Shown one piece after another: positions 25,483 through 34,457 of a DNA stretch of 62,918 nucleotides. Every line of letters begins with the position of its first letter. The stretch's first letter is position 1. The position numbers were made by a program, and so were the translations under genes. Source of the DNA: Pseudomonas sp. CBZ-4 (GTDB lineage: Bacteria > Pseudomonadota > Gammaproteobacteria > Pseudomonadales > Pseudomonadaceae); NCBI RefSeq assembly GCF_000346755.1, contig NZ_ANNV01000161.1:1-62918 (forward strand), given 5' to 3'. Below the pieces are notes generated by a model, which saw only the letters and a list, made by a program, of their open reading frames with translations, was not told where the DNA came from and searched no databases.

Positions 25483-26226
25483 CACCGTCGTGTCTCCTGT
25501 TATCCCGCCAAGGACTTCCGCGTTAACCCAGGCTTGTGAAATGAACTGCAAGGGAAAGTGTAGATGCCGTGTGTTTTTTGTACAGTTGCCGCGGTTACCC
25601 ACAATCGCTGTGTGCGTGGCTGTGGATAAGGTGTTCGTGGTTGTCCACAGGCCACGTGAATCAACGGCTACAGGCGCTTGTACGAAAAATAACCAGGCTA
25701 AGTGACGGTTTTTAGGGCAGTTTTCGTGTGGATAAGGACACCTGGGGATCTGGACTTGCCCCCAAAGTCTGTTGGCGCTTCTGTGGATAAGATGTTCGCT
25801 ATTGGCTACAGGCCTTATGGATAAAGGCTTTCGTCGACATGATTAAAAAGTGATCAATTTGCCTGCAAATACGAATGAAAGCTCTGAAAGCCTTGGTTTA
25901 TGAAGCTTTGGCGTGGTTTTCCACAGCGCAGCCAAAGTTACACCCAAAGTCTGTTGGCGGATCTGTGGATAAGGTGTTTGCGTACCGCTACAGGCCACGG
26001 TTTACGCAGCTTGCAGAGTTATGGTTAAAAATTGATCAGTGACTGCCTAAAACCGTCTGCTTGAATAAGTCACGGATTTTCTTCAGTTATTTGTGGGTGA
26101 CAAGCACAGTTGCCCACAATTGCTGTGGGTGTCTTTGTGGATAAGTTGTTGGGTAAAGGCTGGAGGGCAGGGGGTTAGCGGGCTGGAGGCGGTCTGGCTA
26201 GATTTTGAACAGTGTGCGGATCCAAA
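25483..26226. other. Non-coding region with iterated TGTGGATAAG motifs
   Basis: No credible gene is present. TGTGGATAAG, which contains the DnaA-box 9-mer (TTATCCACA on the other strand), occurs five times in the same orientation, at 25621, 25727, 25782, 25964 and 26136. CCCAAAGTCTGTTGGCG occurs at 25761 and 25943, each about 20 bp before a TGTGGATAAG. GCTACAGGC occurs at 25667, 25805 and 25987; the last two are exactly 23 bp after the start of their box. The part next to 25482 must hold the secretion operon promoter. Confidence 0.7.
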
Positions 26227-26316
26227 TGTGGGAGCGGGCTTGCCCGCGAAGGCGGTGTGTCAGCCGCTGCATGTGCAAGCTGATCCCGCGCATTCGCGGG
26301 CAAGCCCGCTCCCACA
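26227..26316. repeat. REPIN downstream of gbcA
   Basis: Facing REP arms of the GCGGGCTTGCCCGCGA class lie 20 bp beyond the gbcA stop codon. Confidence 0.85.
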
Positions 26317-26335
26317 TAAGCCACTACTCACCTGT

Positions 26336-27631
26336 TTACTCGTGTACGGCAACACCCTTGAGGTACGGCGCTGGCGCCGCGCCCAGGTTGCTGAGCATGC
26401 GCTCGCTGTACCAATCCACAAAGTTCACCACGCCGAACTCATAGGTCTTGGAGTACGGGCCAGGCTGGTAGGCCGTGGAGTTGATACCGCGCTGGTTCTC
26501 CTCGGCCAGGCGCCGGTCCTGGTCGTTGGTGGCGTCCCACACCTGGCGCATGCGCTCCACGTCGTAGTCCACGCCTTCGACAGCGTCCTTGTGCACGATC
26601 CACTTGGTGGTGACCATGGTTTCCTGTGCGCTGATCGGCCACACGGTGAACACGATGATGTGGTCGCCCATGCAGTGGTTCCACGAATGGGGCAGGTGCA
26701 GGATGCGCATCGAGCCCAGGTCCGGGTTCTGGATGCGGCCCATCAACTTCTTGCAGCCCTGCTTGCCGTCGAGGGTCATCGACACAGTGCCCTTGAGCAG
26801 CGGCATGCGCACGATACGGTTACGCAGGCCGAAGCTGGCGTGGGCGTAAGGGATCTTCTCGGCGTCCCAGGCAGCAGCGGAGGCGGCGACGTGGTCCTTG
26901 AAGGCCTGGTCGGCACGCGGGTCGGTGACGTCGTCCCATTCCAGCAGGGTTTTCAGCAATTCAGGGTGCGACGCGTTGCAGTGGTAGCACTCGCGGTTGT
27001 TTTCCAGCACCAGTTTCCAGTTGGCTTTTTCGAACAAGGTGGTCTGGATCGCCACCTTGGTGTTCTCCATGTCGTACGGTTCCATGTAGTGGTTCAGTGT
27101 CGACAGGAAGTCATCGATGGCCGGCGGGTTCTCGGCCAGGCTGATAAAGATGTAGCCGCCAGCGGTCTTCACGTTCACCGGTTTCAAACCGTATTGCTTC
27201 ATGTCGAAGTCGGCGCCCATCTCGGTGCCGGCGAACAGCAGGCGGCCGTCCAGCTCGTAGGTCCACTGGTGGTAGTGGCAGACCAGTTTGGCGACCTTGC
27301 CCTTGTCGCTGGTGCACAAGCGCGAACCGCGGTGGCGGCAGACGTTGTGGAACGCATGCACCACGCCTTCGGCGCCACGGATCACGATGATCGGGTTCTT
27401 GCCCACTTGCAGGGTCAGGTAGTTGCCCTTGGCGGGGATCTCGCAGGTCATGCCGGCGATCAACCACTCTTTCTGGAAGATCTCCTGCATGTCGATATCG
27501 AACAGCCGCTCATCAGAGTAAAACGGCTGGGGCAGCGAGAAGGTGCGCTCGCGCTCTTGCAGCATTTGCGCGGTGGCCTTGCGTGCGGGTTCCAGCGGAT
27601 CGCCCAAGCTTAAGGTTGCGGTGACGTCCAT
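26336..27631 (-). CDS. gbcA: Glycine betaine monooxygenase oxygenase component GbcA
   Basis: This 431-residue Rieske non-haem iron oxygenase demethylates glycine betaine to dimethylglycine plus formaldehyde. The Rieske motif CRHRGSRLC ... CHYHQWTY (about 97-120) and the mononuclear iron region NNRECYHCNASHPELL (about 210-225) are intact. The start at 27631 (MDVTATLSLGDPLEPARK) is the family start; in-frame codons further upstream are not supported. It is divergent from its reductase gbcB, as PA5410/PA5411 are, and is known to be under GbdR control in P. aeruginosa. Confidence 0.95.
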   Translation of the reverse strand: MDVTATLSLGDPLEPARKATAQMLQERERTFSLPQPFYSDERLFDIDMQEIFQKEWLIAGMTCEIPAKGNYLTLQVGKNPIIVIRGAEGVVHAFHNVCRHRGSRLCTSDKGKVAKLVCHYHQWTYELDGRLLFAGTEMGADFDMKQYGLKPVNVKTAGGYIFISLAENPPAIDDFLSTLNHYMEPYDMENTKVAIQTTLFEKANWKLVLENNRECYHCNASHPELLKTLLEWDDVTDPRADQAFKDHVAASAAAWDAEKIPYAHASFGLRNRIVRMPLLKGTVSMTLDGKQGCKKLMGRIQNPDLGSMRILHLPHSWNHCMGDHIIVFTVWPISAQETMVTTKWIVHKDAVEGVDYDVERMRQVWDATNDQDRRLAEENQRGINSTAYQPGPYSKTYEFGVVNFVDWYSERMLSNLGAAPAPYLKGVAVHE

Positions 27632-27915
27632 CGTGTGTGTCCTCATGGCCATTCTGTGTGGCCGGCGAATAGTGGCTACGGTTGGTGCAGTGCAAGGCGT
27701 AAAGAAAGCGTCGTTGTTGGGAGCGAGTGTGGGGCCGCGGATGCGTCGAACCTTATCCATGGGCGACATGGCCCAATCTGTTCCCGACGCGCAACCCCCG
27801 GTCGTTGGGGGCTGGTCGCGATAAGTATGTGAATGTCGCAGATAGGTAAATGGGCGTTTGCGCCGTTACGCAGAATCGCCACCATAAAGCCGAACATCGG
27901 CAGTGGAGAATAAGC
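27632..27915. promoter_or_regulatory. Divergent gbcA/gbcB promoter region
   Basis: These 284 bp separate the two start codons. GbdR binds the equivalent region in P. aeruginosa. I see the palindromic patch CCCCCGGTCGTTGGGGG near 27796, but do not assign it to GbdR. Confidence 0.45.
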
Positions 27916-29016
27916 ATGTCCAACAGCTTCCTGAATCCGGTAACCACCCAGACCTGGGCCAATGGTCGGCACATCGTCCGTTGCGTCAAAGTCATCCAGG
28001 AAACCTGGGACGTGCGCACCTTTTGTTTCATGGCCGACCAGCCGATCCTGTTCTTTTTCAAGCCGGGGCAGTTCGTCACCCTGGAGCTGGAAATCGAAGG
28101 TCAGCCGATCATGCGGTCCTACACCATTTCCAGTTCGCCGTCGGTGCCGTATAGCTTCTCGGTGACGATCAAGCGTGTGCCGGGTGGCAAGGTCTCCAAC
28201 TGGTTGCACGACACCTTGCACGAAGGCCAGGAACTGGCAGTGCACGGGCCGGTGGGGTTGTTCAACGCCATCGACTTCCCCAGCCCCAAAGTGCTGTACC
28301 TCAGCGGCGGCGTCGGGATCACCCCGGTGATGTCCATGGCGCGCTGGTTCTACGACACCAACGCCAACGTCGACATGACGTTTATCCACAGCGCCCGTTC
28401 GCCCAAGGACATCATCTACCACCGCGAGCTGGAACACATGGCGTCGCGGATCGACAACTTCAGCCTGCACCTGATCTGCGAAAAACACGGCCTGGGCGAG
28501 CCATGGGCCGGTTATCGCGGGTACCTGAACCACAAGATGCTGGAACTCATGGTGCCGGACTTCCTCGAGCGCGAAGTATTCTGCTGCGGGCCGACGCCCT
28601 ACATGAACGCCGTGAAGCGCCTGCTGGAAGTCGCCGGTTTCGACATGGCGCGTTATCACGAAGAATCCTTCGGCGCGACGCCGCCGGAAGCCCGCGCCGA
28701 TGCGGTGGAGCAAGCCGAACAGGCCGCCGATGCGCCGGAAGTCGATCTGGCGGATCTGCACCAGGTGGAATTCATTGCCTCGGGCAAGAGCATCCGCGTG
28801 GCCCCGGGCGAAACTGTGCACGCCGCAGCGGCCAAGCTCGGCCTGTTGATTCCGAAAGCCTGCGGCATGGGGATCTGCGGGACGTGCAAGGTGATGAAGC
28901 TGGGCGGCGAAGTCGAGATGGAGCATAACGGCGGGATCACCGAGGAAGACGAAGCCGAGGGTTACATCCTGTCGTGCTGCAGCGTGCCGAAAGGCGACGT
29001 ACGCATCGAGTTCTGA
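27916..29016 (+). CDS. gbcB: Glycine betaine monooxygenase reductase component GbcB
   Basis: This 366-residue reductase has an FAD-binding ferredoxin-reductase domain (RSYTISSSP, about 85-93), an NAD-binding domain (YLSGGVGITPVMSM; CCGPTPYMNAV), and a C-terminal plant-type 2Fe-2S domain (CGMGICGTCKV ... CC). It passes electrons from NADH to the Rieske centre of GbcA. The ATG at 27916 (MSNSFLNPVTTQTW) is the family start. Confidence 0.94.
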   Translation: MSNSFLNPVTTQTWANGRHIVRCVKVIQETWDVRTFCFMADQPILFFFKPGQFVTLELEIEGQPIMRSYTISSSPSVPYSFSVTIKRVPGGKVSNWLHDTLHEGQELAVHGPVGLFNAIDFPSPKVLYLSGGVGITPVMSMARWFYDTNANVDMTFIHSARSPKDIIYHRELEHMASRIDNFSLHLICEKHGLGEPWAGYRGYLNHKMLELMVPDFLEREVFCCGPTPYMNAVKRLLEVAGFDMARYHEESFGATPPEARADAVEQAEQAADAPEVDLADLHQVEFIASGKSIRVAPGETVHAAAAKLGLLIPKACGMGICGTCKVMKLGGEVEMEHNGGITEEDEAEGYILSCCSVPKGDVRIEF

Positions 29017-29033
29017 CAGCGAGCGCAGTTCAA

Positions 29034-29121
29034 TGTGGGAGCTGGCTTGCCTGCGATAGCGGTGTGTCAGCTACCTATAAGGTTCTGATGCTCCGCTATC
29101 GCAGGCAAGCCAGCTCCCACA
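29034..29121. repeat. REPIN downstream of gbcB
   Basis: Facing REP arms of the GCTGGCTTGCCTGCGAT class fill the gap between the convergent ends of gbcB and the small gene that follows. Confidence 0.85.
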
Positions 29122-29133
29122 TGGGTGGGGTGG

Positions 29134-29334
29134 TTACTGGGCGTAGATGTGTACGACGAAGTGCTGGCCTGATGCTGTCAGTTCATAGACTTTGTCGTAG
29201 ATCCGCAATGTCCTGGATGGCTCGCGGATGGTGTCGCCGACTTTGGCGGATGTCCTGAACTCATCCCAGTCAATCACGGTGGTGCTGACGCCGTCGTCGC
29301 TTTGCAGGGTAGTGCCGTTGCTTTGATATTCCAT
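29134..29334 (-). CDS. Small hypothetical protein (66 aa)
   Basis: This 66-residue soluble, acidic protein begins MEYQSNGTTLQ and contains VIDWDEFRTSAKVGDTIRE and a beta-rich C-terminus (FVVHIYAQ). AGAG lies about 8 bases before the ATG. No family is recognised. It is isolated between a REPIN and a GC-rich palindrome. The coding pattern and start signal favour a real gene. Confidence 0.55.
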   Translation of the reverse strand: MEYQSNGTTLQSDDGVSTTVIDWDEFRTSAKVGDTIREPSRTLRIYDKVYELTASGQHFVVHIYAQ

Positions 29335-29400
29335 GGTTTAGCTCTCTGCTGGATTTCCGTTTCCGGCCGATGATTCGGCAGGCAGTTGGGCCCGGAAGGT

Positions 29401-29420
29401 GGCCGCTGCAGCGGCCTTTT
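29401..29420. terminator. GC-rich palindrome with T-run
   Basis: GGCCGCTGCAGCGGCC is a perfect 16-bp palindrome followed by TTTT on the plus strand. It lies between the small 66-residue gene and the end of ltaE. It would stop plus-strand transcription; effect on minus-strand transcripts from ltaE is uncertain. Confidence 0.5.
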
Positions 29421-29507
29421 CCTTGCGGGTTCCAAGAGGCTAGTCAATGAAAATGCAGTGCGCTGCTGTCAGAAATATCAAATAACAGACTCGGCATTGC
29501 GCCAGTA

Positions 29508-30548
29508 TCAGGCGCCCATCACTTCGCGAATATCCGCTGCCAATTCTCTTACGCGCTCTTCCTCGGTATCCCACGCACACATGAAGCGCGCGCCGCCTTT
29601 GCCGATGAAGGTGTAGAAGCGCCAGCCCTTGGCCGTCAACGCAGCGATAGCCGGTTCCGAGAGTTGCAGGAACACACCGTTGGCCTGCACCGGGAACATC
29701 AGCTCCACGCCCGGAATGTCCGCCACCAGGCTGCTCAGCAATTGCGCGCAATGGTTGGCGTGGCGTGCGTGTTTGAGCCAGGCGTCGTTTTCCAGCAGGC
29801 CCACCCACGGGGCAGACAAAAAGCGCATTTTCGACGCCAGTTGGCCGGCCTGTTTGCAGCGGTAGTCGAAGTCTTCGGCCAGCTTGTGGTTGAAGAAAAG
29901 GATCGCTTCACCCACGGCCATGCCGTTCTTGGTGCCGCCAAAGCACAGCACGTCCACGCCGGCTTTCCAGGTCAGGTCGGCCGGTGAGCAGCCGAGGAAT
30001 GCGCAGGCATTGGAGAAGCGCGCGCCGTCCATGTGCAGGTTCAGGCCCAGTTCCTTGCAGGTGGCGCTGATGGCGCGGATTTCTTCCGGGGTGTACACGC
30101 TGCCGACTTCGGTGGCCTGGGTCAGGGTGACTACGCGGGGTTTGGGGTAGTGGATGTCCTGACGCTTGAGCGCGATCTCGCGGATCGACTCCGGGGTCAG
30201 CTTGCCGTTTTCAGTGCGGGCGGTGAGCAGCTTGGAGCCGTTGGAGAAAAACTCCGGCGCGCCGCATTCGTCGGTTTCGACGTGGGCCGTTTCCGAGCAA
30301 ATCACGCTATGGTAGCTCTGGCACAGCGAGGACAGCGCCAGGGAGTTGGCCGCAGTGCCGTTGAAGGCGAAGAACACTTCGCAATCGGTTTCGAACAGGT
30401 TGCGGAAACCGTCGGCGGCGCGGTGGGTCCATTCATCATCGCCGTAGGCACGTTGATGGCCCTGGTTGGCTTGTTCCATGGCGGCCCAGGCTTCCGGGCA
30501 GATGCCGGAATAGTTGTCACTGGCAAATTGTTGGCTCTTGTCGGTCAT
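29508..30548 (-). CDS. ltaE: Low-specificity L-threonine aldolase
   Basis: This 346-residue PLP enzyme of the beta-eliminating lyase family cleaves L-threonine or allo-threonine to glycine and acetaldehyde. The PLP lysine is in CFGGTKNGMAVGEA, with NLHMDGARFSNA (the cofactor Asp) upstream. The ATG at 30548 (MTDKSQQFASDNYSG) is the normal start; a longer in-frame reading to 30734 is not supported. Its place next to glyA links it to glycine use, as in PA5413. Confidence 0.92.
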   Translation of the reverse strand: MTDKSQQFASDNYSGICPEAWAAMEQANQGHQRAYGDDEWTHRAADGFRNLFETDCEVFFAFNGTAANSLALSSLCQSYHSVICSETAHVETDECGAPEFFSNGSKLLTARTENGKLTPESIREIALKRQDIHYPKPRVVTLTQATEVGSVYTPEEIRAISATCKELGLNLHMDGARFSNACAFLGCSPADLTWKAGVDVLCFGGTKNGMAVGEAILFFNHKLAEDFDYRCKQAGQLASKMRFLSAPWVGLLENDAWLKHARHANHCAQLLSSLVADIPGVELMFPVQANGVFLQLSEPAIAALTAKGWRFYTFIGKGGARFMCAWDTEEERVRELAADIREVMGA

Positions 30549-30638
30549 GGCCCATTCCTGTGGTCGATGTTGGTGCGCACTGTAACCAAGATTGTCGCGG
30601 GTGCGCACGCACTGTAAATGCAAAGTCGTTGGGGAATT

Positions 30639-31361
30639 ATGCACGGCACTCACACCTTGCCTGTCGGACCTGTCCGAGATGGCGCTTTGGACTTGCTCAA
30701 ATGGCTGGCGTTGCTGTGCATGGTGCTCGATCACCTGCGGTACGTCGGCTTGAGCCTGGATGGCTTGTATGTGCCGGGGCGCCTAACGTTCCCGTGGTTT
30801 TGCCTGGCGATTGCGGCGAACATGCACCGGGTGCAAGGCGCGCCCGTCAGCGGTCGTTATCTGGGCTGGCTGCTGCTGTTCAGTGTGATCAGCGAAGTGC
30901 CGTATCGCATGTTCATCGACGATGCCGATACGTTGAACGTATTGCCGACCTTGGCGTTGGGTTTGCTGGTTGCGCGAGGATGGCAGCAGAAGGCGCTTTT
31001 TGATCGAGGATTGGCGCTGATTGCTGTCACGATAGCTGGGGTGTTTTCCTCGCAGTTGATGTTCGGCTTTTTTGGTGTGTTGTTGCCGTTGGCGATGCTG
31101 CTGGTGTTCAGCCGTCCTTGGTATTTCAGCGTATTGCCGGGGTTGGTTTGCGTGGCCGCCAATCAATGGCAGGTTTTGCTCGATAGCGACACGCTGGTGG
31201 CGAAGTTGGGGTTGGCGGCATGCCTGATTGCGCCATTGGCGGGGCTGTTCTTATTGCGACGTGCCAAGTACGTCTCGCCACCGGCGATGCGGCGTTGGGC
31301 CTATGCCCTGTATCCCTTGCATTTCCTGCTGTTGCTATTCGTCCGTCAGATCATCGCCTAA
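30639..31361 (+). CDS. TraX family membrane protein
   Basis: This protein of about 240 residues has around eight membrane helices and the TraX signature DLLKWLALLCMVLDHLRYV near its N-terminus. TraX of the F plasmid acetylates pilin, and chromosomal relatives are probably acyltransferases of unknown substrate. I choose the ATG at 30639 because GGGGA sits just before it; an ATG at 30618 has no ribosome-binding site. It corresponds to PA5414, upstream of glyA. Confidence 0.8.
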   Translation: MHGTHTLPVGPVRDGALDLLKWLALLCMVLDHLRYVGLSLDGLYVPGRLTFPWFCLAIAANMHRVQGAPVSGRYLGWLLLFSVISEVPYRMFIDDADTLNVLPTLALGLLVARGWQQKALFDRGLALIAVTIAGVFSSQLMFGFFGVLLPLAMLLVFSRPWYFSVLPGLVCVAANQWQVLLDSDTLVAKLGLAACLIAPLAGLFLLRRAKYVSPPAMRRWAYALYPLHFLLLLFVRQIIA

Positions 31362-31365
31362 CCCC

Positions 31366-31452
31366 TGTGGGAGCTGGCTTGCCTGCGATGCAGACACCTC
31401 GGTCTATCAGCAAAACAGTGGTGATGCCATCGCAGGCAAGCCAGCTCCCACA
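31366..31452. repeat. REPIN between traX-like gene and glyA
   Basis: Facing REP arms start 5 bp after the stop codon of the traX-like gene. The remaining 160 bp up to glyA probably hold the glyA-sox promoter. Confidence 0.85.
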
Positions 31453-31612
31453 AGAGCCCATTCCCACATTTGTTTCGGTGTTGTTCGCGCCATGTCGTAA
31501 ACGCACCTTTGCGTGGCGTGCGTAGGCATTTGATCTACCAGCGCCAGCCCTACCATCGCATCAAAGGGCCCTGCACCGGGCCTCAACAATACGAAAGGCT
31601 GGGAGAGACGCG

Positions 31613-32866
<1,254 letters not shown>

Positions 32867-32888
32867 GCGCGGTTTTGGAGTAATGACT

Positions 32889-34139
32889 ATGCAACGCTAC
32901 TCGGGCTTCGGCCTCTTCAAGCACTCCCTCAGCCACCACGAAAACTGGCAGAAGATGTGGCGCACGCCGACCCCCAAGAAGGTCTACGACGTGGTCATCG
33001 TCGGCGGCGGCGGGCATGGTCTGGCGACCGCCTACTACCTGGCCAAGGAGCACGGCATCACCAACGTGGCCGTGGTCGAGAAAGGCTGGCTGGGCGGCGG
33101 TAACACCGCGCGCAACACCACCATCGTGCGTTCCAACTACCTGTGGGACGAGTCGGCGCACCTGTACGAACACGCGATGAAACTGTGGGAAGGCCTGTCC
33201 CAGGACCTGAACTACAACGTGATGTTCTCCCAGCGTGGCGTGTACAACCTGTGCCACACCCTGCAAGACATCCGTGATTCCGAGCGCCGCGTGAGTGCCA
33301 ACCGCCTCAACGGCGTCGACGGCGAGCTGCTCAACGCCAAACAAGTGGCTGACGAGATCCCGTACCTGGATTGCTCGAAAAACACCCGCTACCCGGTGCT
33401 CGGCGCCACCGTGCAACGCCGCGGCGGCGTGGCCCGTCACGATGCCGTGGCGTGGGGCTTTGCCCGCGCTGCCGACGCCCTCGGTGTGGACTTGATCCAG
33501 CAGACCGAAGTGATCGGCTTCCGCAAGGAAAACGGCGTGTGCATCGGTGTGGAAACCAACAAGGGCTTTATCGGCGCCAAGCGCGTCGGTGTGGTCACCG
33601 CCGGTAACTCCGGGCACATGGCTTCACTCGCCGGCTTCCGCCTGCCGATCGAATCCCACCCGCTGCAAGCGTTGGTGTCGGAGCCGATCAAGCCGATTAT
33701 CGACAGCGTGATCATGTCCAACGCCGTACACGGTTACATCAGCCAGTCCGACAAGGGCGACCTGGTGATCGGCGCCGGTATCGACGGCTACAACGGCTAC
33801 GGCCAGCGCGGCTCGTACCCGGTGATCGAGCACACCATCCAGGCCATCGTCGAGATGTTCCCGGTGCTGTCGCGGGTGCGCATGAACCGTCAGTGGGGCG
33901 GCATCGTCGACACCACGCCGGATGCGTGCCCGATCATTTCCAAGACCCCCGTACCAAACATGTTCTTCAACTGCGGTTGGGGTACCGGTGGCTTCAAGGC
34001 CACGCCGGGCTCAGGCAACGTGTTTGCCGCGAGCCTGGCCAAGGGTGAGATGCACCCATTGGCGGCACCTTTCTCCATCGACCGTTTCCACAACGGTGCG
34101 TTGATCGACGAACACGGCGCTGCGGCCGTCGCCCACTAA
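32889..34139 (+). CDS. soxB: Sarcosine oxidase subunit beta
   Basis: This 416-residue flavoprotein subunit carries the sarcosine-oxidising centre. It has the FAD motif VVIVGGGGHGLATAYYLA (about 35-52) and the covalent FMN/FAD region MASLAGFRLPIESHPLQALVSEP. The ATG at 32889 (MQRYSGFGLFKHS) lies 8 bases after GGAG and is preferred over the ATG two codons earlier. It is part of the heterotetramer SoxBDAG; the gene lies 22 bp after glyA. Confidence 0.95.
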   Translation: MQRYSGFGLFKHSLSHHENWQKMWRTPTPKKVYDVVIVGGGGHGLATAYYLAKEHGITNVAVVEKGWLGGGNTARNTTIVRSNYLWDESAHLYEHAMKLWEGLSQDLNYNVMFSQRGVYNLCHTLQDIRDSERRVSANRLNGVDGELLNAKQVADEIPYLDCSKNTRYPVLGATVQRRGGVARHDAVAWGFARAADALGVDLIQQTEVIGFRKENGVCIGVETNKGFIGAKRVGVVTAGNSGHMASLAGFRLPIESHPLQALVSEPIKPIIDSVIMSNAVHGYISQSDKGDLVIGAGIDGYNGYGQRGSYPVIEHTIQAIVEMFPVLSRVRMNRQWGGIVDTTPDACPIISKTPVPNMFFNCGWGTGGFKATPGSGNVFAASLAKGEMHPLAAPFSIDRFHNGALIDEHGAAAVAH

Positions 34140-34154
34140 CAGGAGAAATTTCCT

Positions 34155-34457
34155 ATGTTGCATATCTTCTGTCCTCACTGTGGCGAACTGCGCTCCGAAG
34201 AGGAATTCCACGCGTCCGGCCAAGCGCACATCCCGCGCCCGCTGGACCCGAATACCTGCACCGACGAGCAGTGGGGCGACTACATGTTCTTCCGCGACAA
34301 CCCGCGCGGCCTGCACCACGAACTGTGGATTCACGCCGCCGGTTGCCGCCAGTACTTCAACGCGACCCGCGACACCCTGACCTACGAAATTCTTGAAACC
34401 TACAAGATCGGTGAGAAGCCACAATTCACCGCCAAGGCCTCTGGAGAGAAGGTATGA
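34155..34457 (+). CDS. soxD: Sarcosine oxidase subunit delta
   Basis: This 100-residue zinc subunit has CPHCGELRSEEEF at the N-terminus and HAAGCRQYFNATRDT near the C-terminus, which together supply the zinc ligands. Its end overlaps the soxA start by 4 bp. Confidence 0.95.
   Translation: MLHIFCPHCGELRSEEEFHASGQAHIPRPLDPNTCTDEQWGDYMFFRDNPRGLHHELWIHAAGCRQYFNATRDTLTYEILETYKIGEKPQFTAKASGEKV

Noticed and set aside
25543..26160. The DnaA-box cluster as the chromosomal replication origin
   Set aside because: No dnaA, dnaN, rpmH or gidA genes are near, and no long AT-rich unwinding region is clear. A titration site or iterated remnant is more likely.
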